From: Triangularia verruculosa
Lineage: Eukaryota > Ascomycota > Sordariomycetes > Sordariales > Podosporaceae
DNA: 27,579 nt
Direction of reading: 5' to 3'
NCBI GenBank assembly: GCA_033296885.1
Contig: MU864094.1
Span: 1 to 27,579, forward strand
A model generated the notes under the pieces. That model made no database searches. It was not told where the DNA came from and saw nothing but the letters and a program-made list of their open reading frames with translations. A program made the position numbers and the translations under genes. Below are positions 10,291 to 20,049 of the stretch, piece by piece (the stretch's first letter is position 1; every line of letters starts with the position of its first letter).

Positions 10291-12444
10291 TTAGAGGGCA
10301 AAGGCAGCAAGAGCCGCGACAGCGGCAGCAAGGCCAAAGCTGGCGGCAACGCGCTCGCCACCAGCCAGGACGACACTCTGGGTGGGGCGGACGAGGCCTT
10401 CGGTGCCAGTGGGGACGGTGATGGTGGTTCCGTTAGCAGTGATGATGGCACCGCCGCCGTTGCCAGGAACACCGGCGCCAGGGGCACCAGCACCAGGGGT
10501 ACCAGCACCGCCGTCAACAATGGGAGCAGCGGTGATGGGGACGACATCAACAACGCCGGAAGTGCCGGTGGTGAGGCCGATCTGGGGAACAGGGACGGTG
10601 GTGGCAATAACGACGGTGGTGCTGCTGTTGGGGATCTCCTCACCGGCCTCATCAGTGCAGGGGACGACAGTGGTGGTGTCGATGATGATGGTGGTGTAGA
10701 CAGGCGCAACAGTGGGAGTGGCGGTGATGGTGAGGTAGGTGGTGACAGTGGGAGCGGTGATGACAGCGGGGTTACCACCAGCCCAGGGAGCGCAAAGACC
10801 CTGGAAGAAGATGACGGCCTCGGAGACAATCTGGTCGGAGCCACCGTGGGCGTACAAGCAGTCGTAGACGTTCTTGACGAAGAGAGCATCAGGGCAGTAG
10901 CACTCAGCATCGGTGTTGTCAGAGCAGCCAACCTGGAAGAGGAAGGTGTTCAAGCACGAGGGGACGACCTCGGGGCAAGGGAGGGTCTCGACAGGCTTAA
11001 CGGAGGTGACAATTCCGGTGGTGGGGATGTCAACAACAGTGGTAGCAGGGGCCGAGGTGACCTCGGGAACAGGGACAGTGGTCTCGCCAGCAGCAGGAGT
11101 GCTCTCGCCAGCGGCGGGAGTGGTCTCACCGGCAGCAGGGGACGTCTCAACGGGCTTGGTCTCCTCAGCAATGGGGGTGCTGATGACAGTGGTGAGAGTC
11201 TCAGTGACAGGGCAGATGGTGGTGGAGACGGGAATGGTGACGATGGTGGTCTTGATAGAGTTGGCCGGGCAGTCAGTAACAGTGGGCTCGCACTGGGTGA
11301 TGGTCTCGGTCTGCGTGGTGAAGATGGTGGAGATAGTCTCAAACTCGGTGGTGATCACAGTGGTGATAGGAGTGGTGATGGCGGCAGGCTCGGTGCTGGT
11401 GGTCTCGCCGGCAACATCAGTGGTAGTCTCACCAGCGGGCTCGGTAGCGGTCTCCTCGGCAGGGGCAGTGGTGGTCTCCTCAGCAGGAACGGTGGCAGTC
11501 TCCTCGGCGGGGACGGTGGCAGTCTCCTCAGCAGGAACGGTGGCAGTCTCCTCGGCGGGGACGGTGGCAGTCTCCTCAGTAGGAACGGTAGCGGTAGACT
11601 CCTCGGCGGGAACGGTAGCGGTAGACTCCTCGGCGGGGACGGTGGAGGTCTCTTCGGCGGGGGCAGTAGAGGTCTCGCCAGGAACAACGGCAGTCGAGGT
11701 CTCAGCAGTCGAGGTCTCGACAGGGGCGGTGCTGGTAACCTCGGCAGGAGTGGTGACGACAGCGGTGGTGGTAGCAGGCTTGGTAGTCGCCGGCTTGGTG
11801 GTCACTGGCTTGGTGCTGGAAGCGGTGTTGCAGTCGAAAGAAACAGTGGGGACCTTGATGGCGCAGCTCTTCTTGGGCTTGTTCTGGGGAGGGAAGACGA
11901 TGGTGACGTTCTTAGCACCACCGCACTGCCTGTTCTTGATGGTAGTACCGGACTTCTTGCAAGCATGGCGAGTCTTGCAGACGGAGCCGTTTGGCATGTC
12001 ATAATGGAACTCGAGATCGCAGTCGAACTCGGGCTGGACAACAATGGTACCAAGAGAGAACTTGTCGACAACGGGGCCGCAGCCGAAAGATGGAGACTTG
12101 TTCTTCTCGGGGTGGCAAGTACCGCCGATGAACTTGCCGCTGCCAGGGCGCGAGTCGAAACGGCCCCTGCCTCCATCACTGCCACACTCGAAGCCCTTGA
12201 AGGTGAAGTCTCCGTAGTTGGCGAATGGACCAGGAATGAGATCAGCCCAGTCGAAACCCGTCTGCTGCTTGGGGGTACACTTGTTGTCGATGTTCTCGGG
12301 GCAGGTGAAAGGGGGAGCCTTCTTGAACTGTTTGGAAGTGTAGTGTGTTAGTGACCAGTCTAGGTATCAAAGATTGAGTCTATCCAAACTTACAGTGGCC
12401 TCTACGCTGGCCGCGAGGGCGATAAGGGGGATGTAGCTCTTCAT
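10291..12444 (-). CDS. GPI-anchored MAD1-like adhesin with CFEM-like domain
   Basis: Two exons: 12444-12394 and 12327-10291. The 66-nt intron has donor GTAAGT, a CTAAC branch site and acceptor CAG, and joins in phase 0 to give 695 aa. The start context CACCATGA is strong. Residues 1-17 (MKSYIPLIALAASVEAT) form a signal peptide. Residues 18-187 are a Cys-rich head whose central words (EFHYDMPNGSVCK, CKKSGTTIKN, QCGGAKNVTIVFPP) are typical of Metarhizium MAD1/MAD2-type adhesins. Residues about 188-470 are Thr/Pro/Glu-rich with tandem repeats and probably heavily O-glycosylated. Residues about 476-537 form a CFEM-like module with seven cysteines. The last about 20 residues are hydrophobic after a small-residue AGG site, as in GPI signals. 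By family it should be a cell-wall adhesin; the partner is unknown. Long antisense frames across it are shadows of its codon bias. Confidence 0.9.
11053..11118 (-). repeat. 21-bp tandem repeat in adhesin
   Basis: Three copies of a seven-residue unit (SPAAGET, TPAAGES, TPAAGET) lie between the long stalk repeats and the CFEM-like domain of the adhesin. They add another flexible Pro/Ala/Thr spacer. Confidence 0.85.
11359..11676 (-). repeat. 24-27 bp tandem repeats in adhesin
   Basis: About twelve consecutive 8-9 residue units of the pattern ETATVPAE (variants ETSTVPAE, ESTATVPAE, ETTTAPAE) encode the adhesin stalk. At DNA level the central units alternate between two types that differ in the Ala-Glu codons, giving a 48-bp higher-order unit. 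Units toward the ends are diverged. Such arrays change copy number easily. Confidence 0.9.
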
Positions 12445-12754
12445 GGTGAAGAGTTGTGTGTGTCAATATAAACAGTAGACTGATAACTGCTATGTTGGTG
12501 GACTGGCTGTGATCGGTATATCGGGCGAACCTTGCGCCTTCAAGTACGATGATGGCTTACGATAATGTCGCCTGAACGATTGTGTCGACAATGAAATCCA
12601 ATGATGGTTGGAAAAAGAAAAGAAGCTTGAGGCAAAGAAGCGAATGACTTTGCCGTCGGTTGTTGGTTCGAGTAAGGTAAAGGAAATGCCACACCACAGA
12701 AGACTACTGACCGAGAGAGAGAAGAGTTGGAGCGGAGGGGAGGGTAGGACTCTG

Positions 12755-12760
12755 TTTATA
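12755..12760 (-). promoter_or_regulatory. TATA box of adhesin gene
   Basis: On the minus strand the sequence reads GGTATAAACAGAG and is followed by a CT-rich leader containing CTCTCTCTC. It lies about 310 bp upstream of the adhesin start codon, so transcription would begin near 12,725 and leave a leader of roughly 280 nt. TATA plus a pyrimidine-rich leader is common in strongly expressed fungal genes; the start site itself is inferred. Confidence 0.6.
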
Positions 12761-14137
12761 CCAACATGAGGGCACAACATCGGGTCCATGTCCCCCATGC
12801 AAAGGAGAGTGCATGTAACTGTTCACGGTGGAGAATCTGGCCTAGACACAGGCTGTGGGCCAACGAGACCAGCATCCCCTGGCGACTGCATCCACGCCCT
12901 GTGTCGTCGGCAACGGGGACAGCGACCCAACATGGCAACCAGTGAGGGCGTCGTGGGCGCTAGGACCCTTTGCTCCCTTTGGCGATGTGACTTTCGGCGA
13001 GGGGTGTCAAAGTTCATGAAAACAGTGGTCTCCACAGTGAAAATGCCCGACCGATGTTGCGCTGCTGTCTCTTGGTGGCGCGCGGCTCCAGGGGCGGCAG
13101 GCAGGGGTTCTGGGTAAACGACAGGGGTGCGAGAGATCTGGTCAAGGGGTTGGTTGAAAGCTTTTGAGCTGCTCAGCGAATGTGGCCCAATCGGTTACAC
13201 AATTCAACGTCTGGATGGAAAGGGAATGTCTTACTCTCTCACTGTTGTCCTGTGAAAAGGTCAAGTTCAGGCACTGCAATTATAAATGGTTATGCATGAG
13301 CGGCAAGAGGCCTTCTCTTTGCCTCTGCTACAACCAGGAACATCTTCATGTCGGTAACCCTATTCCGACACGAGATAGTATCCATCTTCTCTGATGAATA
13401 TTGATTGTTGAACATGAGCACGAACCCCTTTACGCCCTGTGCCTTCACCGTACGCAAAGTGATTCCAGTAAAAAACGGCAGTGATGAGCGTGTGGATGGA
13501 ACCTTGATGGTGCGAGCAAAATGGGGGACTTGCCCAAAAGGTTGAAACAGGTGGCTGTCTGCTTCAGGCTGCTCAGCCACGTTCGAACGGTGACGCTACT
13601 GCAGGTACGAAGCCATTCCCCCACGGTGCATTTGGGCTGCAGCCATTGATTTCCAATTGATCCTCCCATCACTGTTCGACTTCTGACAGCCCTCACTGCT
13701 TCAGCGATGTTCCTGGATTTCCCCAGCGTTCGGCTTTGGGATCGTTGGCGAGCTGCCAGGGTTCCACCATCAAAACTCCACTCAACTCCCGGCCTATAAA
13801 ACGGCCATAGTTCGTTATGCCCCGCAGTGAAGCTTTTCCCAAAACGATGCTCAATCACGGCCCGACTTGCTTGTTCAAGAGTGGCCCTGTTCGCGATCCC
13901 AAGAACTGGACATCTGATCTGCCCACGCTGGGAGTAACGGCCGGGTTTATCGATTACAAGAAAAGGGGCTCATAAACGAGCAATCACCTCATCTCCGTCT
14001 GCTTTTGACATCTTGCAATGCTGGGAATAACTTCAACAGAGCATTCACTGACTGACATGTCAGCTGAGCTGGTATTATTTCCGTAGAACAGGCCGAGTGG
14101 TATCCAGCGGGTGTCCGCGGAATCGAAGTGCCGCGTT

Positions 14138-14706
14138 TCACCTCACCCACCTGTCAGTCCGTTCTGGACTGGCGCCAGCAGTTTCATGTTTCAGGTCTGA
14201 CCAGGCCATCAGAGTCTGGCTCGATGATTTCTGACCAATCACCTTGAACCGCTTTTCTCGGATTGAGGTCTCCACTGAATACTTTTCTCTTCCCACGGTG
14301 TCACTGACATCCAGAAGCATCGTGAAGTCAATTTCGCGGAAGCCAAACGACCATATGCACTGCGACACTGACGGTTAACTCACGGAGCGGCCTGTGCGCT
14401 TTTCACGATAGGCAAGACCGGATCCCAGACTGCCAATTCCCATCGCATCACCCGCTTTGACGACACAATGGAGTCTGCAATTTCAGTAACAGCTGTCACG
14501 AGTCCATCTGGCGTCATGAAAGAAATGATCCAGGCTTGCCGTACTGGTGCCGTTTTGGTCCCAAAATAGGACCGACCCAGCAAGAAATTCTCCGGTTGAC
14601 GCTCGCCAAAATCGCGGTTCCTGGCCCACGAGGCGAATCGCCCCGTCAGATCGGGTTGATCGGCAGCCTCCGTTTCTGACAGCCACCGCCCCAGCCGTTG
14701 AGGCGT
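14138..14706 (-). pseudogene. possible spliced ORF or gene remnant
   Basis: On the minus strand a frame is open from ACG at 14706 (just after an in-frame TAG that could also be an acceptor AG) to a donor-like GTGAGT at 14383. An intron of 80 nt ending GTCAG at 14304 would join in frame to 14303-14138 and a TGA, giving about 163 residues. Segments such as RSYFGTKTAPVRQAWIISF and REKYSVETSIREKRFKVIG read like real protein. Against it: no ATG before the middle of the frame (14583), many Trp and Arg residues as in random translation, and no family recognised. If it is real, a 5' exon is missing or lost. Confidence 0.2.
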
Positions 14707-16434
14707 CTACACACTGTGTAGGAGCCGCTCAAGACGCCGCCTTCATTATCGACTCAGCTTCCAAAGCGCCCATCACAGACAATCTTCTTGCATATTCATG
14801 AATAGGCTCTTGCTAATAGCAAATGGTACGCTGGTAGCTTTGGTGTCCGGGCACTTGGACAAGAACTGGTGGGCGACCGAGACCTCAGCCAGGAATAGAG
14901 AATAAAAACCCCACAGCTCGCTTGGAGCACGCACTGCCAAGAACAACCATCGCTAGGCGTTTCTTTCCCAGTTCAGACAGACGCTTGCAACGATGGAGAG
15001 CCATGCCAAGAACACCCCCTGTTGGTTTCTGCTCAGGGGTTCCTGAGTCTTGTTTCGAGTTGATGCCATCACATTCGTATCCGGCGCTGGAACACACATG
15101 AACCAAAGCTCTGGCCACCGCAAGATTGTATAGTAGATGGCTTCGCTTGCGAAGACGAGGCTATATCCAGATATCGCCCATCAGCGAATCATTTGAGATG
15201 ATCAAAGGCCCGAGCCATCATCAGTCAGTTCAAAGCGCAAAGCTATCGTGAACTGAAGAAAGCCCGTTATGAATGGGGTCATCGAATGCCCTGGTCAGGC
15301 CCGGTAACTCCGGAGGTCTGGTCAGGCCATGGCGGCGATTCGAACAAGATGGAGATCCTATGTACTGTACATCATGGCTGCGACTTCGGCATTTCTGATG
15401 TCATCATCTCTTGGGTTGGGAAGATCATGATCCCTCCCGGTTCAGCTCAGCCTGGATAGTACCAAGTCAAAGCTCCAAACAAGAACCCGGTGGTCTGGAT
15501 GAAACAAGGCAACACCTCGCGAGCGGCGGGTGCGCTATACAGATATCCTTTTACCATCCTGCTTAACATCTTAATGCCCTTAAGAGGATCTTGGTTCCTG
15601 ATGCGCCGGCCCGCTGCCCAGGTCGGTCAAATCGTATGTAAACAAAAGATGAGATTCTTCCTTTCCCCTTTCGCCACTGACGTGGACCTCGTTACATCTG
15701 ACTTATTGGTCCTAGGCCATTGTTTGTATCACGCATCCAAAACTCCAGATGAACCGTAACGTACCGGTCAAAGCGGACGGCACGGCGCGGCGTAGCCCGA
15801 TCCGACCATCTGGACTGTTTAAAAAGAGACGAGATCGATCGTTGAATCCCTTCCGCCATGGACTGTCAGGTGTTTGACGGGGGCACAAGTAATGGGGCAC
15901 GTACCAGACGGCCAGCCTGTTACCCGGCATAGGAGTATATCACCGCCGTGCAGGTCTCGTTCCGGGTCTTCCTGCCGGCGCGGGTGGCGGGCCACGCTCT
16001 CACTTTAGCAGCGCACAATTGCCCGTTGATGATACCTCTGCTCTGAACGCCGGCCCGTTTCCGTCTGTTTTGGGGCATCTTACATCTACACTTTGTATAA
16101 CCCTTGGCGGGTCTTGCAGGGGCGAGCAGTAAAACGACCACCGCCACCTTCACAGCAGAAGGACTGCCCTCATTATCAGAGGAAGTTGGTTGGTCTTGGG
16201 AGACTGCGTAGGCTCTCGATTTCATGTCGGAAAGTCTCAGACTTTTCGAGTTAAGGGTTTGAGATACCCGTGCCCCAGCAGCACAAGTCCGGGTTCCGAG
16301 TGCGAATAGTAAATGTCAACAACCCACACGCCCTTTTGGGTCAGGAAAGGAAGCCCTAACGGGGTTGAGCGTGGGGAGTAGCATTGACATCCCCGCCGGC
16401 CTTTTAGATGCCATATGCAGTGTAGACTTTGGGG

Positions 16435-16445
16435 GCGTATATAAG
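16435..16445 (+). promoter_or_regulatory. orphan TATA element
   Basis: GCGTATATAAGACC is a textbook TATA box, followed after about 20 bp by a pyrimidine-rich CACTCCCTTCATTC stretch of the kind seen at fungal transcription starts. No open frame of note follows before the tRNA gene 500 bp on. It could serve a non-coding transcript, be a relic, or be chance. Confidence 0.3.
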
Positions 16446-16950
16446 ACCTCGAAACACTCCCTTCATTCGGTTAAGTTTGACCAAAGCAGTTCATAAACTG
16501 GATACGGGTTGGCAGAGGAAGGGGCAAGCAACGGCACAACGCGCAAGGCCGGATGGATGTTGCAGCACTTGGTCGTGAAATCAGCTTGGCAACTAGCTAG
16601 CATGAGCAAACCTAGGCAGGTCACTCTGTCGAGTAGTTCTGTGTTATTAACAGCTATCGACTAGAGGAAAGTGCATGCTAGAGGATAGACAAGTAAGCAT
16701 AGGCATAAACAAGTCTTTTCGTTTCGTATTACAACTCTACTCGATAGACGGCCTTATTTTCAGACCAAATTGTGCCGACAGAAGAACCACTTGGTCTTAA
16801 GCCTGACACCTGGGTACCTAGGCAGGCACCTTCCCTTCCACCAAAGAACTCACGCCTCTCCTTCCTTCCTAGCCCTTCCTTCCTTCCCTAAAATCAACAG
16901 CATGCCATCATCGCATTCCCCGCTCCTTCTTCCAACAAGCAAACAAAAAC

Positions 16951-17062
16951 TCCCATATGGTGTAGTGGTTAGCATACCAGGCTTTCACCTGCCTCTCTGA
17001 TCTCAAATCAGGAGGGAATCTGAACCACCCTGGAGTCCCGGGTTCAATTCCCGGTGTGGGAA
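16951..17062 (+). tRNA. tRNA-Glu (UUC) with 40-nt intron
   Basis: The cloverleaf folds cleanly. The acceptor stem is TCCCATA (16951-16957) with TGTGGGA (17055-17061), and the discriminator is A. The anticodon stem is CCAGG (16977-16981) with CCTGG (17029-17033), the loop is CTTTCAC with anticodon TTC at 16984-16986, the variable loop is AGTC, and the T arm is CCGGG-TTCAATT-CCCGG. The anticodon arm is interrupted after base 37 by a 40-nt intron (16988-17027), the canonical nuclear position. The intron contains GAA words able to pair with the anticodon, as splicing endonuclease substrates usually do. The mature tRNA is 72 nt, the normal length for eukaryotic tRNA-Glu. Internal A box (TGGTGTAGTGG) and B box (GGTTCAATTCC) are present. 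Confidence 0.94.
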
Positions 17063-17068
17063 ACAATA

Positions 17069-17076
17069 TTTTTTTT
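17069..17076 (+). terminator. Pol III terminator of tRNA-Glu
   Basis: Eight consecutive T on the coding strand begin seven bases after the tRNA discriminator base, the expected RNA polymerase III stop signal. Confidence 0.9.
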
Positions 17077-17574
17077 GCCTTTCCCTTCTAGGTTTTTTTC
17101 TTTCTGCTTAGAATCAGTCCATGAAAAGTGTTTGGTGGTGGTGGTGAAAGAGGGTATGCCAAAAATGTGACATGCTGGTTGCAGGGCCTAATTCGCGATC
17201 ATCCGATTTCCAATGAGGGTATTGTGATGACCTTTTTGCAGACTACGCTGTTGTCTATACAGAAAGAAGGGGGTGATCTCTTTTGGTCTTCTTTCCGAAC
17301 ATCGAAACTGCGATAATCGGCCCAGGAACTTCACTGAGGGTATGCTCAGATTGGGTTGTTGCAGTTGGCTGGATGGACCAAAGTAGAATACTGCGTCGCA
17401 GAACCTGATAGACCTTCACATATAGGGCTGTGATAAGTATTTTTCACCGGTTAATTTCACTTGATATTGAGATCACTTTTGTAGCTCAGGTCGTAACATC
17501 CAATACGCGGGTTTGGTCTATTATTATGCCACATCATCTACCCACTTGACCCCTATTGTTCAGAAAAAAATCTT
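17077..17574. other. intergenic, 3' flank of VMS1
   Basis: About 500 bp between the tRNA gene and the 3' end of the minus-strand VMS1 gene. Only short non-specific frames are present; I see no further gene. Confidence 0.6.
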
Positions 17575-19497
17575 CTAAGCACCGCCCTGCATCCTCCTAA
17601 TCCTCTCCTCCGCCGCCCGCGCCCTCCGCTCTCTGTCCAACTTCATCCTCTGCTCAGGCGTCAACCCCCTCGTCTCCTCTGCCCTCTGATTCAACGGCGC
17701 ACCTCCCAACACCCCCCCCTTCCTTGGTTTACTCTCCTTCACCACCGGCCCCTCCTTCTTCAGCCTTTCTTCCTCTGCCTTCCTCCTCTGCTCCTCTTCC
17801 TTCTTCTCCCTCTCTGCCCTCTTATCGGCATCCTCCTTTTTCAGCGCCGCCGGTACATGCGCGGCCTCCCAATCCCATTTTTGCTCGCCCGCCTCCGACC
17901 TCGCTACCCTGAACGCGTCACGGGTAGCACGATCACCCGCTAGGTCGAAAGGAGTTTTCCCTTCTGAGTTAAGAAAAGTTGGGTCGGCACCGGCGCGAGT
18001 AATCAGGCCTACTATCACAGCTGCCGAGTTTTGCGATGCAGCGAAATGCAGAGGGGCAGGAGTGTGGTGGTTTTGTTGTGTGTCTTTCGGTTGGAAGAGG
18101 AAGTTGGCGTCGAGGTGGTTACTTGTAAGATACGAAAGCAGCGCAGGGAGTTTGGACCGGCGGATGATGGATTGTAGCTGGGTGGTGTGAAAGAGGGCCG
18201 CTTCCTCCTCTTCCGAGAGCTTTGGCGCTGCCGGTTTAGATTCTTTCGGCTTGGGAGTCTTGGATGGCTCAGCAACCGGGGCTTCTGGTTCTGGTTGGAT
18301 TTCCTTGACCTTAAGTCTGGTGAGCTCGATAAAAGACCGCATGAGTTCGTTCTGAGTTGCTCTTCTCGTGTTGAAAGGGAAGCCTCGGATACGAGGATCA
18401 TTGGCGCGGAGCACTTGACCTTCGTAGGGGCCAAAGAGGGTCCTCCGGTTCGTCATGCCTGTTGCACGGATGAAGAGGAGGTCGGAGGTGTCGATCAAGT
18501 TCTTCCAATCTTTCAGGAGATTACGAACGTCTTCGACCAAGGCTTGCTCATTGTAACGACGGAGGGAAGAACCCGCTGAGTGAGCTGTCCCTTTGGCGTT
18601 GTCGTTTGCTGACTGAGAACCACCCTGTTTCCGACGAGTGGTATACCGATGGAACGTCTTGTGTGCCAGGACAACAGCTTCTCTGTTTAATGGACCCGTG
18701 GTCCCATGCTTGCTCTTCTTCGGCGCAAGCGAAACAACCATCGCCGCGAAGTGACCACCGCCAATCATACACATGAAGATGTGTTGCCCTTTGTAGGTTT
18801 CTGGTACGGACTGCGCGTCTTTTGGAGGCTTGGGCATGGAGATGGGCGCAAGCTGCCTCTTCTTGATCGCTTCCATAATAACATTCTCCTTTTCCAGTTC
18901 CTCGGCAGTGAAGAGAGCTCTGTAAATGCCGTAGTATGTTCTTTCTGGTAGCTTGGGGGACTCGAACCATAACAATGGTGCTTTGCCTGTGCCTCTCTTC
19001 TGTTTCGTGTCCACGTCGTTACCCTGGTCGTGTGGCTTGTGTTTGTCCGCTAAGGTAGCTTGTTTCTTCAACAATGCGGTAAGGGTAGTTTCTTTATGCC
19101 CTGCCTCCTCCTCTTCATCTTCGCTATTCTCCCCTTCGGAGCCTGAGATGCTTTCGTCAAGCTCGTCGACGAGCTTCTCGAACTCGGCCTCGGAGACTGG
19201 GTTAAGACCGTGGAGCTTTTGCTTGAGGTTGTAGTGGTGCAGGTCGGTCTTGAGATGCTCTCTCTGCTCTTGTACTGTAACAAACGACAGACTACAGAGG
19301 GAGCAGGCTTGCGACCCTAAGATATTGTCGGCCGTCGCGGGGCTTGGGGTTTGGACAGCAGTGGTCGAATCGTCTTGGACTGACAGTCCTTCACTGCCAT
19401 CTGCATCCGTTTTGAGAGATAAAGTGTTGATGACATCTGGTGGGAGATCATAAAGGTAAAGTGGCCGTTGCAGCACCTCGTCTTGTGGTTTGGCCAT
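17575..19497 (-). CDS. vms1: VMS1/ANKZF1 peptidyl-tRNA hydrolase
   Basis: Intronless, 640 aa from ATG 19497 (context CAAGATGG). A frame-extending ATG lies 26 codons upstream but has no conserved look. The family releases stalled nascent chains from 60S subunits in ribosome-associated quality control, working with Cdc48/p97, and also protects mitochondria. Visible parts: a C2H2 finger at about residues 65-87 (C-x2-C-x12-H-x5-H); an acidic linker; the VLRF1 release-factor-like domain at about 238-400 with the GGSQS loop (the Gln falls at residue 295, the number of the key Gln in yeast Vms1); ankyrin repeats at about 478-540; a charged coiled coil at about 553-585; and a C-terminal VCP-interacting motif fitting R-x5-A-A-x2-R at 622-632. 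All elements are present in canonical order, so it should be functional. Confidence 0.95.
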   Translation of the reverse strand: MAKPQDEVLQRPLYLYDLPPDVINTLSLKTDADGSEGLSVQDDSTTAVQTPSPATADNILGSQACSLCSLSFVTVQEQREHLKTDLHHYNLKQKLHGLNPVSEAEFEKLVDELDESISGSEGENSEDEEEEAGHKETTLTALLKKQATLADKHKPHDQGNDVDTKQKRGTGKAPLLWFESPKLPERTYYGIYRALFTAEELEKENVIMEAIKKRQLAPISMPKPPKDAQSVPETYKGQHIFMCMIGGGHFAAMVVSLAPKKSKHGTTGPLNREAVVLAHKTFHRYTTRRKQGGSQSANDNAKGTAHSAGSSLRRYNEQALVEDVRNLLKDWKNLIDTSDLLFIRATGMTNRRTLFGPYEGQVLRANDPRIRGFPFNTRRATQNELMRSFIELTRLKVKEIQPEPEAPVAEPSKTPKPKESKPAAPKLSEEEEAALFHTTQLQSIIRRSKLPALLSYLTSNHLDANFLFQPKDTQQNHHTPAPLHFAASQNSAAVIVGLITRAGADPTFLNSEGKTPFDLAGDRATRDAFRVARSEAGEQKWDWEAAHVPAALKKEDADKRAEREKKEEEQRRKAEEERLKKEGPVVKESKPRKGGVLGGAPLNQRAEETRGLTPEQRMKLDRERRARAAEERIRRMQGGA

Positions 19498-20049
19498 CTT
19501 GCGCTTCGTTTCGGGGCGTTTGCGACCGACGATGAGGTAGGGGAAAGTCGGACGATGGATGCTTTGAAGAAGCAAGAGGAGTCGGATCGCACTGAATCAA
19601 ACGACAGAAGGCGAGCGTGAGGATCAAGCTCACGAGCGTCTGAAATTTATTTCCCCTTTAACTGTAGCAGCATGCTTTCCATTCCGATCTTAAAATCAGC
19701 ATTCAAAGCTTCATGAATGGTGGCGCGGGGCAATTCCTTATCGCAAGTGGTACGCCGATAAGAGTCATACCGAACAGTACGTCATTGATAAACCCCTAAC
19801 CCTTGCAATATCGCTGAGAGGATGAACAGGCACGGGAGGAGAAACATTCACAATGGCAACAGATATTTCACGTATGATAAGCATTGACTACGGGCTGATA
19901 GCAAGCAGTGCTTCTAGGTCTGGTTGAGTGAACGAGAGGTGGATTCATATTGTAAAGAACTCATCTCTGAAGCACATCTCTCATTGGGACTCGGTTATTC
20001 CCCCCATCGGGAGATTTTCGACGATCAAGGCTTCCCTTTTAGGTCCGAG
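19498..20049. other. intergenic, VMS1 promoter
   Basis: About 550 bp between the VMS1 start and the 3' end of the next minus-strand gene. It must contain the VMS1 promoter and the downstream gene's 3' end. I see no clear TATA box or coding segment. Confidence 0.55.

Larger units (their letters stand above)
12761..16950. other. gene-poor intergenic region
   Basis: About 4.2 kb between the adhesin promoter and the tRNA gene. Apart from the low-confidence spliced frame at 14138-14706 and an isolated TATA element near 16437, I see only short overlapping frames without recognisable domains. A small hairpin (CAGTCC / GGACTG) stands at about 14153-14169. Composition is balanced, with no terminal repeats or transposase-like frames that would mark a mobile element. 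Confidence 0.45.

Noticed and set aside
10846..12351. 501-codon plus-strand open frame (and a 363-codon one in another frame)
   Set aside because: It is antisense to the adhesin. It consists of Gly/Ser/Leu/Arg repeats mirroring the Thr/Pro/Glu repeats and arises from codon bias; the minus-strand frame has signal peptide, intron, CFEM-like and GPI features.
15325..15350. GTTCGAATC on the minus strand
   Set aside because: Flanking bases do not form a T stem and no cloverleaf is present.
17724..17912. Pro/Ser-rich plus-strand frame
   Set aside because: Antisense shadow of the Lys/Glu-rich coiled coil of VMS1.
18950..18975. Perfect tRNA B-box-like GGTTCGAGTCC on the minus strand
   Set aside because: It lies inside the VMS1 coding sequence (LLWFESPK) and no cloverleaf can be folded around it.
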